A DNA stretch of 64,000 nucleotides from Limosilactobacillus mucosae DSM 13345 (GCF_001436025.1 NZ_AZEQ01000012.1:20936-84935); one strand, 5' to 3'. Positions 52,680 to 62,206 are shown, counted from the stretch's first letter. Notes: generated by a model not told the origin, from the sequence alone. A program made the numbers and translations.

Positions 52680-54638
52680 TTAGTCTTTCTTGACTTCGAT
52701 TTGCATAATGGTGTCGCCAACCTTGACTTCACCATCCTGCTTGACATAGGTCAAAGTGTAATCAGGTGCCTTTTCAGACTTGGTAAAGGCAATCATGACC
52801 GTATCATCGTGACCCGCCTTCTTGATTGCTGGGGCCCAGAATTCCATCAGCTTTTCGCCGGCCGCCACATGCTGACCTTTGACGACATAGTTGATGAAGC
52901 CAGTCCCGCGCATCTGAACGGTATCAACACCGACGTGAATTAAGACCGGAACGCCATTGTCGGTTTCCAGACCAATTGCGTGACGAGTGGTTGGGAAGTC
53001 AGCAACAACGGTCCCGGAGAATGGTGCAAAGACTTGGCCGTCAGATGGCTTGATGGCAATACCTAAGCCCATGGTACCATCAGCAAATGGCTTGGAGCCG
53101 ACTTGAGACAATGGCATCAAAGTACCACTGACAGGTGCCTTGAAGTCGATGACCAGATCCTTGGCCAGGCTGGCGTCTTCAGCCAGTTCTTCACGAACGC
53201 TGTCATTGCCTTCCAGGTGTTCATGCCAGGATTGTTCCAGTTCGTCAACGATTTGAGCGTGCATCTTCTCATCCAGCTTAACCTTGCTCTTAAAGCACAG
53301 GACACCCAAAAGAATCAGAATTGCAGGAACGACGAACATCATGAGCTTGAAGATCCCCGCACCGTGAGCAGTAATGTCGGATGCCGTAGCACCAGAGATC
53401 ATGCCGGCAGCAGTAGCCGTCATCCCAACGACACCACCAGCAACGGCACCACCGAACTTGTCCAGCAGTGGACGAACGGAAAGCGTAACGGCTTCGTCAC
53501 GGTGACCAAGCTTTAATTGACCATATTCAACCGAGTCAGTGATGATCATCAAAACAACCATGAAAATCAGTGGCTGTGGCAGCATGTAAATGGCACCACC
53601 AAGAATAACCATTGGCAGAGATTGACCAGCAAAGGCGAAGATTGCCAAACCGATCAACAGAACCAGGATTGAGTAATAGAAGACCTTCATCCGACTGAAC
53701 TTCTTAGCCAGAGCAGGGAACAGAGCAACCGTAACGGCACCGATAACGCCGTTGATCAGTGCGTACAGCGTGTAGGTGCTTGCCCGACCAAGAATGTAGG
53801 TGAAGTAGTACAGTTGGAAGGAATTAACGATCTGAATCCCAGTCGTGTAAACCAGGTAGGTAACAGCAATTGCCATTAATTGGTCATTGTGAAGCAGAAC
53901 CCCAAAGACCTTCTTGAAAGTCGTGTTTTCCTTGTTTTCACGCAGTTCGTTCTTCTTTTCATGAGTGAAGAGACCAACCCCGCAGGACGTAATTGCCGAA
54001 ATAGCAGCTACGATCGCGGCAAATGCGAACCAACCGCGACTGTCACCAGAGCCACCGTTTGAACTGATAGAAAATGCCAAGACGATTGGCATTACGACAA
54101 CACCGACCAGCTGACCGCCAAGCGTTGAACCAACCCGGGCGAAGGTAGCCGTCTTTTCACGTTCTGCCGAGTCAAATGAGATTGCAGGAATCATTGACCA
54201 GAAAGCCACGTCGTTAAAGGAATAGAAAATATCCATCGTAATATATAAAATTGCAAATACGACGAGGTACAAAACTGGATTCTTGTAGGTCAGACCCCAC
54301 AGATTAGTGAACAGCAGGGCAATTGCAACGGCAGAAACGATCCCACCAGCAACGACCCATGGCTTGAAGTGACCCCATTTGGTATCGGTCTTGTCAATAA
54401 CGTTACCGATAAATGGGTCAATTACCAATTCAACGATCCGCAGCACCATGATGGTAATCGTAATGAAAGAAACCATGTGGGCTGCTTGGCCACCACTGTT
54501 GCTGTTGAACAGGTGGCCGGTAACAAACATCATAAAGTAAGTCGACAGCATCCCATAGAACATATCGTGCCCGAAAGCACCAAATGAATATGCAATCCGA
54601 GAAGCCATTGATTGTGACTTAGAACTCGCCTCATTCAT
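52680..54638 (-). CDS. GPH-family galactoside carrier with C-terminal PTS IIA-like domain (LacS/RafP type)
   Basis: Membrane carrier of 652 residues. The first 470 residues hold twelve helices of the glycoside-pentoside-hexuronide family (RIAYSFGAFGHDMFYGMLSTYF at the N-terminus, FWSMIPAISFDSAEREKTATFARVGSTLGG near 150). The last 150 residues form a IIA-Glc-like domain (LGIAIKPSDGQVFAPFSGTVV, then PVLIHVGVDTVQMRGTGF with the phosphorylatable His). Phosphorylation by HPr would tune transport to PTS activity. Being next to alpha-galactosidase, the substrate is probably raffinose or melibiose, but lactose is possible. ATG 54638 follows AGGAGGAAGG. Confidence 0.93.
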   Translation of the reverse strand: MNEASSKSQSMASRIAYSFGAFGHDMFYGMLSTYFMMFVTGHLFNSNSGGQAAHMVSFITITIMVLRIVELVIDPFIGNVIDKTDTKWGHFKPWVVAGGIVSAVAIALLFTNLWGLTYKNPVLYLVVFAILYITMDIFYSFNDVAFWSMIPAISFDSAEREKTATFARVGSTLGGQLVGVVVMPIVLAFSISSNGGSGDSRGWFAFAAIVAAISAITSCGVGLFTHEKKNELRENKENTTFKKVFGVLLHNDQLMAIAVTYLVYTTGIQIVNSFQLYYFTYILGRASTYTLYALINGVIGAVTVALFPALAKKFSRMKVFYYSILVLLIGLAIFAFAGQSLPMVILGGAIYMLPQPLIFMVVLMIITDSVEYGQLKLGHRDEAVTLSVRPLLDKFGGAVAGGVVGMTATAAGMISGATASDITAHGAGIFKLMMFVVPAILILLGVLCFKSKVKLDEKMHAQIVDELEQSWHEHLEGNDSVREELAEDASLAKDLVIDFKAPVSGTLMPLSQVGSKPFADGTMGLGIAIKPSDGQVFAPFSGTVVADFPTTRHAIGLETDNGVPVLIHVGVDTVQMRGTGFINYVVKGQHVAAGEKLMEFWAPAIKKAGHDDTVMIAFTKSEKAPDYTLTYVKQDGEVKVGDTIMQIEVKKD

Positions 54639-54686
54639 AATCTAGCCTTCCTCCTTAGAAAAGACATTTACTTAAAACTCTCTGGA

Positions 54687-54900
54687 ATTATATTAAGCGC
54701 TTTCAAAAATTAAATCAATAAAAAATAGTAAAAAATTTAGTTAAAAATACTTGTTAAAAAATGATCAAAACGTTTCCAAGGCGTCCTAATGGCTTTTATA
54801 CCCTGGATAAAAAATAATAAAAAATTTTGCGAACCTTATTATTTTAAAGTTAAATAATTTTCGGAAATTCTTAAGAAACGGTTTTTAGAAATCGTTTACA
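54687..54900 (-). promoter_or_regulatory. Promoter and cre-like sites of the galactoside transporter
   Basis: On the minus strand TATAAT (54692-54687) directly follows TTGAAAGCGCTTAA (54706-54693), a good cre site, so CcpA would block this promoter. A second cre-like TGTAAACGATTTCT lies at 54900-54887. AAACGTTTCC near 54769-54778 resembles a LacI-family half-palindrome. The -35 box is not clear. Confidence 0.7.
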
Positions 54901-55238
54901 ATAAACGCAAAATCCGGACTCTATACAACTTGTTACCGAACAAATCAACTTGATCTAAAATTAATTGTTCACTTTTTATAAATAACAGTGTAAAATAAGC
55001 TTTCGGATACAGATGAACTTAATTTGTGAGTGAAATAACGATACGAAAACCAAAACTTTTACGTACTTTTGCGACCGCATGCTTTTAATAATTCGTACAA
55101 GATGGGATGGGCTTTGCTGGAATTGATTCTGGTGCAGCCCATTAATTGGAAATAATTTAAACGCGGCCGGTTATTCAACCATAAACTTATGAATGTATCG
55201 TTATGACAATCCAAATAAGCGGAAGGATGGAACATCAT
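54901..55238 (+). other. AT-rich intergenic leader ahead of the glutamate/aspartate symporter
   Basis: No gene is seen. TTGTTC/TAAAAT near 54967-54997 is promoter-like. A hairpin-prone stretch pairs ATGGGCT (about 55111-55117) with AGCCCAT (about 55135-55141) around a 17-base loop. Nothing identifies a known riboswitch. Confidence 0.4.
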
Positions 55239-56516
55239 ATGAAACGTTATCGCTTTGGCCGGCTGTCGCTAGGCTGGCAGATTATGATCGGACTGATTTT
55301 AGGGATTATCGTTGGGGCCATGACCTATCAAAATACTGGCGCCATCAAGGTAATGCAAAGCCTCGGTACGATCTTTCTGCGGCTGATCCAGATGATTGTA
55401 ATGCCGATCGTAATCTCTTGCTTGACGGTAGGGATTGCCAATATCGGCGACATTAAAAAGCTTGGCCGAATCGGGGTTAAGACCTTGATCTACTTTGAGG
55501 TTTTGACGACGATTGCGTTGTTGTTGGGGATGATCGTGGGCAATATTTTGCATCCTGGTACCTACATCAACATCCATGATCTGCATGCCTCAGACATCTC
55601 TCAATATCTGACCACGGCAAAATCGGCTTCCAAGCACAGCGGTATCTGGGACCTGCTGATCGCAATCGTGCCGACCAACATCTTTAAGTCGATTGCAGAC
55701 GGCGACATGCTGCCAGTAATCTTCTTCTCAGTCTTCTTTGGGCTGGGGGTTGCCTCGCTGGGTGAAAGCGGCAAGATCATCATCGACTTTATGAATGCCG
55801 TTTCGGAAACCATGTTCAAGGTAACCAACTGGGTAATGAAGTTCTCACCAATTGGGGTCTTTGGCCTGATTGGGATGACGATTGCCGAAATGGGTCTGAA
55901 AGCCTTGCTGCCATTGGGACTGTTTGTGGTGATCGCCTATGCAACGATGATTATTTTCGTGGTGGTCGTCTTGGGAATCGTCGCCAAGATTTTCCATCTG
56001 CGCTATTGGAAGACGATGCACGTAGTAATGGAAGAAATTGCGATTGCCTTTTCAACGGCCAGCTCTGAAGCAACCTTGCCGCGTCTGATGGCTAAAACGC
56101 AGAAGATGGGGGTCGACAAAGGGATTGCCTCGTTCGTTATTCCAACCGGCTACACGTTCAACCTGGATGGCTCGGCAATCTACCAAGCACTGGCTGCCTT
56201 GTTCTTGGCACAGGCTTATGGCATTCATCTGACGATTGCCCACCAGATTACGCTGCTGGTGGTCTTGATGATTACTTCCAAAGGGATGGCCGGGGTGCCA
56301 GGGGCTTCGTTTGTCGTGCTGCTGGCTTCGGTATCAACGATTGGCGTACCGGTTGCCGGGCTGACGTTTATTGCCGGAATTGACCGGTTTGTCGACATGG
56401 GCCGGACAGCGGTCAACGTGGTCGGCAACACGATTGCAACTTTGGTAATCGGTCAATCCGAAAAATCATTGGATCACGAAAAATACAACCAATACCTGGA
56501 TAGCTATCAAGGCTAA
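55239..56516 (+). CDS. DAACS-family glutamate/aspartate:cation symporter (GltP/GltT type)
   Basis: Membrane importer of acidic amino acids, 425 residues, with eight helices and two re-entrant hairpins. Key motifs are FSTASSEATLPRLM near residue 275 (hairpin 1 Ser-rich tip), GYTFNLDGSAIY near 307 (NMDGT equivalent reading NLDGS) and GVPGASFVVLLASVSTIGVPV near 352 (hairpin 2). ATG 55239 follows GGAAGGATGG; earlier in-frame codons would add an odd hydrophilic tail. Uptake of L-Asp/L-Glu could feed D-Asp for the cross-bridge, but that is only context. A terminator follows. Confidence 0.93.
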   Translation: MKRYRFGRLSLGWQIMIGLILGIIVGAMTYQNTGAIKVMQSLGTIFLRLIQMIVMPIVISCLTVGIANIGDIKKLGRIGVKTLIYFEVLTTIALLLGMIVGNILHPGTYINIHDLHASDISQYLTTAKSASKHSGIWDLLIAIVPTNIFKSIADGDMLPVIFFSVFFGLGVASLGESGKIIIDFMNAVSETMFKVTNWVMKFSPIGVFGLIGMTIAEMGLKALLPLGLFVVIAYATMIIFVVVVLGIVAKIFHLRYWKTMHVVMEEIAIAFSTASSEATLPRLMAKTQKMGVDKGIASFVIPTGYTFNLDGSAIYQALAALFLAQAYGIHLTIAHQITLLVVLMITSKGMAGVPGASFVVLLASVSTIGVPVAGLTFIAGIDRFVDMGRTAVNVVGNTIATLVIGQSEKSLDHEKYNQYLDSYQG

Positions 56517-56518
56517 AA

Positions 56519-56556
56519 ATAAAGCATCGCTGAGAAACTTAGCGATGCTTTTTTTG
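56519..56556 (+). terminator. Terminator after the symporter gene
   Basis: AAAGCATCGCT pairs with AGCGATGCTTT over a nine-base loop, followed by T. Confidence 0.88.
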
Positions 56557-56591
56557 TATAATTAAGTTAAATGAGGAAAGGACGGAAGACA

Positions 56592-58388
56592 ATGGAAAAA
56601 CAGCTTAAACGCAGCGAAGTACCTGAAGCGCTCAAATGGGATCTGACGCTGCTGTATGAATCAGATGAGGCAATGGAACAAGCACTTGCCAAAACGCAGC
56701 AGAAGGCTTCTGAACTTGCCAAGACGGCAGGGCATTTTGCCAGTGATGGTCAGACCTTTTTAAGAAATCTCAACGAAAATAAAGCGATTAGCGAAGAACT
56801 GGAACGCGAATTTGTCTATGGTATGCTGCGGCGAGACAGTGATACGACGGATTCAACGGCAGTCACGCTCTATGGTCAAGTCGTCAATGCCGCGACGACG
56901 ATTGAAGCTGAGCTGGCCTTTATTCAACCTGAACTGACAGCCATTGACGATGCGGACTTCGCCAAACTGATGCAAAGCGAGCCGGGACTGGCCGAGTATC
57001 AATATGAGATGACCAAGTTGCGGCGGCAGAAAAAGCATGTGCTCTCTAAAGCCGAAGAAACGCTGCTGGGTCATTTGAACAAGTCGCTGGACAGTGCGGA
57101 AGAAATCTACAATACGCTTAACGATGCGGATCTGAAATTCGGCAAGGTTCATGATGAAAAGGGGCAGTTAGTTGAACTGACGCATGGCAATCGCAGCCAG
57201 TTCAATGAATCGCAAAATCGTTCCGTGCGCAAGGAAGCCGTTTTGGCATATGAAAAACCGTACCATGAGCTGCGCAATACCTTTGCTCAAACGCTGAACA
57301 GCTTTATCGGCACAGAAAATGCACTGGCTAGGATTCGTCACTATCCAAGTGCGCGCGCGGCCGCTTTAGGAGCCAATAATATTCCAGAAAGCGTCTATGA
57401 TACGCTGGTGGCAACCGTCAATCAGCATCTTGATCTGGTTTATCGCTGGTATGAGCTGAAGAAACGGGTTCTGGGCCTGGACAAGATGTATAAATATGAT
57501 GTTAATGTCCCATTGGCTGGCGAGGATATGCTGAAAACGACTTTTGAACAAGGTAAGCAGCTGACGTGGGATGCATTGCAGGTGATGGGTCCAGAGTATC
57601 TGAAAGGCCTGAAAAGCGAATTTGAGCATCGCTGGATCGACGCGGCTGAAAATCTAGGCAAACGCTCTGGTGGCTATCAAGTAGGCGTCTATACGGCAAA
57701 TCCATTCATTTTACTTAACTGGACTGATAAACTTTACAGTACGTTTGTTTTGGCACATGAATCTGGTCATGCCATGCACAGTTGGTTTGCTCAACAGGCT
57801 CAGCCATCGGAATATGCTGATGCACCGATTTTTTTGGCAGAAGTGGCATCAACGTTTAATGAAAACATCTTAACCGACTATCTGCTGGAAAAATACCAGG
57901 ATGATCCTAAAAAGCTGATCTTTATCCTGGAACAATATATTACCGGCTTCATTGGTACGATCTATCGGCAGACGCAATTTGCTGAATTTGAAGATGCCGC
58001 CTACAAAGCAGAGCAAAAAGGACAGACGCTGACGGCCGACTATCTGGATCAATTAAGCGGTGAGCTGGTTAATAAATACTATGGTCCCGCAGTTGAGGAA
58101 ACCGGCACGCGAACGCAGAGCTGGGCCTATGTACCGCATTTTTACATGAACTACTATGTCTATCAGTACGCAACTTCCTGGGCGGTCTCAACGGCGCTTT
58201 CCGAGGCAGTCTGGCAGCATGAGCCGGGTGCTCTGGAACGCTACCTGGATCTATTGCGGGCAGGGGGCAGTGATGATCCGGTAACACTGTTAAAGCATGC
58301 GGGAGTTGACGTTACCGACAGCCGATATCTGGAACGGGCTTTTGCGCTGTTTGAAAAGCGTCTCAATCAGATCGAAAAGCTGCTTTAA
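56592..58388 (+). CDS. pepF: Oligoendopeptidase F (M3B)
   Basis: Cytosolic zinc metallopeptidase of 598 residues cleaving peptides of about 7-17 residues. The zinc site HESGHAMHSWF lies near residue 386, with the third ligand in FLAEVASTFNE near 415. The substrate loop region YVPHFYMNYYVYQYATS near 520 is typical of PepF. ATG 56592 follows AAAGGACGGAAG; the upstream ATG at 56571 overlaps that site. It belongs with PepC, PepD and PepO as part of the peptide-degrading set of a nutritionally demanding lactic acid bacterium. Confidence 0.96.
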   Translation: MEKQLKRSEVPEALKWDLTLLYESDEAMEQALAKTQQKASELAKTAGHFASDGQTFLRNLNENKAISEELEREFVYGMLRRDSDTTDSTAVTLYGQVVNAATTIEAELAFIQPELTAIDDADFAKLMQSEPGLAEYQYEMTKLRRQKKHVLSKAEETLLGHLNKSLDSAEEIYNTLNDADLKFGKVHDEKGQLVELTHGNRSQFNESQNRSVRKEAVLAYEKPYHELRNTFAQTLNSFIGTENALARIRHYPSARAAALGANNIPESVYDTLVATVNQHLDLVYRWYELKKRVLGLDKMYKYDVNVPLAGEDMLKTTFEQGKQLTWDALQVMGPEYLKGLKSEFEHRWIDAAENLGKRSGGYQVGVYTANPFILLNWTDKLYSTFVLAHESGHAMHSWFAQQAQPSEYADAPIFLAEVASTFNENILTDYLLEKYQDDPKKLIFILEQYITGFIGTIYRQTQFAEFEDAAYKAEQKGQTLTADYLDQLSGELVNKYYGPAVEETGTRTQSWAYVPHFYMNYYVYQYATSWAVSTALSEAVWQHEPGALERYLDLLRAGGSDDPVTLLKHAGVDVTDSRYLERAFALFEKRLNQIEKLL

Positions 58389-58406
58389 TTATCATTATCG
58401 GTTTCG

Positions 58407-58445
58407 AAAAACGCCTGCGATCGTCCATGACCGCAGGCGTTTTCT
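58407..58445. terminator. Bidirectional terminator between pepF and lrp-like gene
   Basis: AAAACGCCTGCG pairs with CGCAGGCGTTTT over a 12-base loop between convergent genes. Confidence 0.87.
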
Positions 58446-58903
58446 TAGTCTTTAACTTCTTCTGGCTGTGGCAGTTTGACGCCTCGGTGATCGACACTGG
58501 TTGAAAAGACGATCTGAGTACTGGTTTTGCCAAAGCGCTGCTGAATTTCATTGATAAAATCATCGAGATCTGAAGTGGAAGGGAAAACAACTTCCATGAC
58601 CTCGGAAAAATCGCCGGTGACGCAATTGCATTCAATGACGTTGGGAACCTGGGCAATGTAAGGATAAAATTCCTTCTTTTGGCGTGGTTCCAGTTGCAAC
58701 TGAACGAAGGCCTTAACGTGATAGTCCAGTTTTTCTAGATTTACGCTGGTGTGGAAGCCGGTGATGATGCCAGACTTTTCCAGTTTGTTGATGCGAGCGG
58801 CAATAGCTGGTGAAGAGATGTAGCAGGCTGCTGAAAGCTCCTTTAATGATACCCGGGCGTTTTCTTGCAGCATGTTGATAATTTGACGATCGATCTTGTC
58901 CAA
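58445..58903 (-). CDS. Lrp/AsnC-family transcriptional regulator
   Basis: A 152-residue regulator. The helix-turn-helix MDKIDRQIINMLQENARVSLKELSAACYISSPAIAARINKLEKSGIITG is followed by a RAM-type effector domain (VKAFVQLQLEPR, VIECNCVTGDFSEVMEVVF). Effectors are usually amino acids. It starts with TTG 58903 behind AAAGGAG, a weaker start than ATG. It is divergent from usp and convergent with pepF, so its target cannot be told from position. Confidence 0.9.
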   Translation of the reverse strand: MDKIDRQIINMLQENARVSLKELSAACYISSPAIAARINKLEKSGIITGFHTSVNLEKLDYHVKAFVQLQLEPRQKKEFYPYIAQVPNVIECNCVTGDFSEVMEVVFPSTSDLDDFINEIQQRFGKTSTQIVFSTSVDHRGVKLPQPEEVKD

Positions 58904-59092
58904 TGAAATCCACTCCTTTTAACTAATCACAAAATAATGTCTTTAAATTGTGAAAAAATACAATGTAAATGGTTTATTGTCAAAATAATTTAACTAATTA
59001 TTGCTTTTTCACCCATAAAAATCAAATGATTCCGCTGTCATTATGGTACAATAGGAATAACAATTAAGTCGTGTGAATTGGAGGTCATAACT

Positions 59093-59587
59093 ATGAATCA
59101 AGAATATCAAAACATTCTCGTCCCTGTTGATGGTTCCAAGCAGGCAGAACGGGCACTGAACAAGGCAATTGCCGTTGCTAAGCGTAACGATGCACACATT
59201 GACATCCTTAATGTTATCGACACGCGAGCAATGGCTTACAACTTTGCCGGCATGTCAGACAGCAGCATTGCTTACCAGCTGGTTGACAAGTCAAAGGACT
59301 ATCTGGATGAACTGTATGACAACGCAAAGCAAAAGCAAGGCTTTGACAACATTGACATTCACATCCGGCTGGGGAACCCGAAGACGGTTATTTCCTTTGA
59401 TTTCCCACGCGATCACCAAAACGATCTGATCATGATGGGTGCCTGCGGGCTGACTCGTCTGCAGCGGGCAATGGTTGGTTCAGTTACGTCCTTTGTTAAG
59501 CGGAATGCTCCCGTTGACGTTTTGGTAGTGCGGACCGACTTAAACAACGAGGTACCAGCTGACGAAAAGGACGCTAAGAAGAAATAA
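59093..59587 (+). CDS. Universal stress protein UspA family
   Basis: A single-domain Usp of 164 residues. It has the family fold: NILVPVDGSKQAERALNKAIAVAKRN at the start and IDIHIRLGNPKTVISFDFPRDHQNDLIMMGACGLTRLQRAMVGSVTSFVKRNAPVDVLVVR, with the ATP-binding GxxG...S motif near residue 120-135. ATG 59093 follows TTGGAGGTC. Function in lactobacilli is stress survival, not specified. It has its own terminator. Confidence 0.93.
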   Translation: MNQEYQNILVPVDGSKQAERALNKAIAVAKRNDAHIDILNVIDTRAMAYNFAGMSDSSIAYQLVDKSKDYLDELYDNAKQKQGFDNIDIHIRLGNPKTVISFDFPRDHQNDLIMMGACGLTRLQRAMVGSVTSFVKRNAPVDVLVVRTDLNNEVPADEKDAKKK

Positions 59588-59608
59588 GCTTAATTAAATA
59601 AACCATTT

Positions 59609-59645
59609 AAAGGTCGTAATCCAAGCAATTGGGTTACGGCTTTTT
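59609..59645 (+). terminator. Terminator after usp
   Basis: CGTAATCC pairs with GGGTTACG (one mismatch) and is followed by CTTTTT. Confidence 0.7.
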
Positions 59646-59707
59646 GATATTTTAACACTCATTTTAAAAACTGACGATTAACTTTCTTATAAATTTTTAA
59701 TCTTTCC

Positions 59708-59737
59708 TTGCCAAAAAGTTGGCTTTTCCCATATAAT
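59708..59737 (+). promoter_or_regulatory. Promoter of the ATT-initiated acetyltransferase gene
   Basis: TTGCCA (59708-59713), an 18-base spacer and TATAAT (59732-59737). It places transcription start near 59744, after the only in-frame TTG, which is part of the -35 box. Confidence 0.8.
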
Positions 59738-59770
59738 GAGCTTGCATCAAACAAATTTGGAGGGATATTT

Positions 59771-60361
59771 ATTTATACGATTCGCAAGGCCGAGCCTGAA
59801 GACGCCGGCCAGATAGTACCGTTAATGTCTTTGATTTATGATGAAATGGAACTGGAGGAATTTGAGTCGGTTCCCGACGAAGACCCCCAGAGGATGATTT
59901 ATAATGCTTACCGCGACCGAGCCTTGCTTGGCTATGTGGCAACCACGTTTGTTGCTGAGGCTGATGGGCAGGTCGTGGGGGTAGCGTTTGGCTATCCAGA
60001 CAACAACGAAAATGCGGTCAACCGAGTATATCAAGAAGCTGCAGCGCCAATTCCGTCGATTCGCGATGTCGATTTCTTCGCGGACCCCGAATCATTTGCC
60101 AATGAGTTTTACCTAGACTCATTGGCGGTTGATGCTGATTATCGCGGAATGGGGATTGCAACGGCTCTGATTGATGCGATTATAAAACATGCTGCTTCCT
60201 TGGAATACGAGACGATCGGCTTAAATGTCGATGTCGCCAACCCCAAGGCAGAACGGCTGTATCGTCGCTTAGGATTTGATGACGCGGGTCAGATCATGAT
60301 AGGCGATCACTGGTATCGTCACCTCCAGCGTTCAACTTCCCAAGTACTGTTAACTGAATAA
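59771..60361 (+). CDS. GNAT-family N-acetyltransferase, predicted to start at ATT
   Basis: Acetyl-CoA-dependent N-acetyltransferase of 196 residues. The fold is clear: YTIRKAEPEDAGQIVPLM at the N-terminus (strand 1), TTFVAEADGQVVGVAFGY, LDSLAVDADYRGMGIATALIDAII (acetyl-CoA loop RGMGIA) and IGLNVDVANPKAERLYRRLGF. No ATG, GTG or TTG lies between the promoter start point and the conserved first strand. GGAGGG at 59759-59764 stands six bases before ATT 59771, so ATT is the likely start. The first in-frame ATG (59826) would remove strand 1. The substrate is unknown. Confidence 0.88.
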   Translation: MYTIRKAEPEDAGQIVPLMSLIYDEMELEEFESVPDEDPQRMIYNAYRDRALLGYVATTFVAEADGQVVGVAFGYPDNNENAVNRVYQEAAAPIPSIRDVDFFADPESFANEFYLDSLAVDADYRGMGIATALIDAIIKHAASLEYETIGLNVDVANPKAERLYRRLGFDDAGQIMIGDHWYRHLQRSTSQVLLTE

Positions 60362-60366
60362 TAAAT

Positions 60367-60396
60367 AAAGCGTCCTGCCAGCCGCGGGACGCTTTT
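60367..60396 (+). terminator. Terminator after the acetyltransferase gene
   Basis: AAAGCGTCC pairs with GGGACGCTTT around TGCCAGCCGC, followed by TT. Confidence 0.8.
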
Positions 60397-60421
60397 TGAG
60401 TTCTTAGATTACGATAATAGT

Positions 60422-60462
60422 ATAAAAAAAAGCGCCGAACACTAAGGATCGACGCTTTGAAA
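60422..60462 (-). terminator. Terminator of gnd
   Basis: On the minus strand AAAGCGTCGA pairs with TTCGGCGCTTT (one wobble) and is followed by a run of eight T, 18-58 bases after the gnd stop. Confidence 0.8.
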
Positions 60463-60479
60463 TCAAGTCTAATTGATTT

Positions 60480-61919
60480 TTATTGTTCAACGTACCAGCT
60501 GTAGTGGAAGTTGCCTGGGCGGTCAACACGTTCGTACGTGTGAGCACCGAAGTAGTCACGTTGTGCTTGCAGCAGGTTAGCAGGCAGAACTTCAGCACGG
60601 TAGGAGTCGTAGTAGTTGATGGCAGCAGCCAGGGATGGTACAGGAATACCAGCGTTGATGGCCATGGATACGACTTCACGCGTAGCCTTTTGGTACTTCT
60701 TGGCAATGTCCTTGAAGTAGTCGTCCAACAGCAGGTTCTTCAGTTCAGGATCCTTTTCAAAGGCATCCGTGATCTTTTGCAGGAATTGAGCACGAATAAT
60801 GCATCCTTCACGCCAGATTTGAGCCAGTTCACCGAACTTCAGGTTCCAGTCGTAGCGTTCGGAGTCGATCCGCATTTGTTCGAAGCCTTGTGCGTAGCTC
60901 ATAACCTTACCGAAGTAGAGGGCTTCACGAACCTTTTCAACCAGTTCCTTCTTTTGGTCTTCAGAAACAGTTGGCTTTTCAACGTCTTCTGGCAGAACCT
61001 TGCTTGCAGCAACACGTTCGTCCTTCAGCATGGAGATGTAACGAGCATAAACGGCTTCCGTGATAACGGATTGTGGAGCACCACCGTCAAGGGCAGTTTC
61101 AGAACTCCACTTACCAGTACCCTTGTTGGCACCACGGTCAAGGATCATGTCAACGATTGGCTTGGACTTGTCTTCGCCCAGGTCATCCTTGCGAGTCAGA
61201 ATGTCGGCAGTGATTTCAACCAGGTAGCTGTCCAGTTCGCCCTTGTTCCATTCAGCAAAGATGTCAGCCATTTCGTCAACGGAAAGACCCAGAACATTAC
61301 GCATAATGTTGTAGCTTTCGTCGATCAGTTCTTCGTCACCGTATTCGATACCGTTGTGAACCATCTTTACGTAGTGGCCGGCACCGTTAGGACCGATGTA
61401 GGAAACACATGGCTTGCCGTCTTCAGCCTTGGCAGCGATTTGCGTCAGGATAGGTTCAACCAGGTCGTAAGCTTCCTTTTGGCCACCAGGCATCAGGGAA
61501 GGACCTTGCAGGGCACCCAGTTCACCACCGGAAACACCCATGCCGATGAAGTTGATGCCGGATTCGTCCAGCTTAGCGTTCCGTGCCATCGTGTCGTGGA
61601 AGTTGGTGTTACCACCGTCGATCAGCACGTCACCTTTGTCCAGCAATGGCAGGAGTTCTTCAATAACAGCGTCAGTTGGCTTGCCGGCCTTAACCATCAT
61701 CAGGATTCGACGAGGCTTTTCCAGAGAGTTGACGAATTCTTCAACCGTGTAGCTAGGAATCAGCTTCTTGTCGCTGTGGTCACGCATCATTTCATCGGTA
61801 CGTGAACGACTACGGTTGTATACACCAACAGTAAAGCCGCGGCTTTCAATGTTCAGTGCCAGGTTCTTGCCCATAACGGCCAAACCAACAACACCAATTT
61901 GCGCTTTTTGATCTGACAT
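60480..61919 (-). CDS. gnd: 6-phosphogluconate dehydrogenase, decarboxylating
   Basis: Oxidative pentose phosphate enzyme of 479 residues converting 6-phosphogluconate to ribulose-5-phosphate, CO2 and NAD(P)H. The coenzyme fold [21 protein letters not shown], the [10 protein letters not shown] stretch and the substrate signature [25 protein letters not shown] near residue 128 are visible, as are [20 protein letters not shown] near 183 and the C-terminal tail [25 protein letters not shown]. In heterofermenters this step is the main flux route to xylulose-5-phosphate and phosphoketolase. Heavy codon bias suggests high expression, which explains the long open frame on the other strand. Confidence 0.98.
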   Translation of the reverse strand: MSDQKAQIGVVGLAVMGKNLALNIESRGFTVGVYNRSRSRTDEMMRDHSDKKLIPSYTVEEFVNSLEKPRRILMMVKAGKPTDAVIEELLPLLDKGDVLIDGGNTNFHDTMARNAKLDESGINFIGMGVSGGELGALQGPSLMPGGQKEAYDLVEPILTQIAAKAEDGKPCVSYIGPNGAGHYVKMVHNGIEYGDEELIDESYNIMRNVLGLSVDEMADIFAEWNKGELDSYLVEITADILTRKDDLGEDKSKPIVDMILDRGANKGTGKWSSETALDGGAPQSVITEAVYARYISMLKDERVAASKVLPEDVEKPTVSEDQKKELVEKVREALYFGKVMSYAQGFEQMRIDSERYDWNLKFGELAQIWREGCIIRAQFLQKITDAFEKDPELKNLLLDDYFKDIAKKYQKATREVVSMAINAGIPVPSLAAAINYYDSYRAEVLPANLLQAQRDYFGAHTYERVDRPGNFHYSWYVEQ

Positions 61920-61967
61920 TGTGTTGTCACACTCCTTAAAAACTTAATTACATCATTTACAGAAACT

Positions 61968-61995
61968 ATTATACCAGAAAGCGCTAAAAGTTGAA
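61968..61995 (-). promoter_or_regulatory. gnd promoter with cre-like overlap
   Basis: On the minus strand TTCAAC (61995-61990), a 16-base spacer and TATAAT (61973-61968) with an upstream TGG (extended -10). The spacer contains AGCGCTTTC, part of a cre-like sequence. The remaining bases to 62160 are AT-rich with no gene seen. Confidence 0.7.
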
Positions 61996-62161
61996 GAAAT
62001 ATTTGCTAAGGTTTGCACAATCTTTACAGTAATCTAACTAGTTTAATTCCTAAGAAAATATAAAAATTAACTAAATTTTAGTAATTTAGAAGTAGTTTAA
62101 CGAAACAGATTTAAGAATGTTAAGAAAAAACTTAATCCACTAAAGATAATTGAGAGGGCTA

Positions 62162-62206
62162 AAAAATTAAAGCCCCCTCGCTTCAGGATTCTGAAACGAG
62201 GGGGCT
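62162..62206 (-). terminator. Terminator of zwf
   Basis: AGCCCCCTCG pairs with CGAGGGGGCT, with an inner TTCAG/CTGAA stem; on the minus strand TTTAATTTTTT follows. Confidence 0.88.

Noticed and set aside
60483..61805. A 440-codon open frame on the plus strand opposite gnd
   Set aside because: It is a shadow of the strongly codon-biased gnd gene. There is no ribosome site and the composition (runs of Val, Phe, Asn, Gln) is what antisense of such genes gives.
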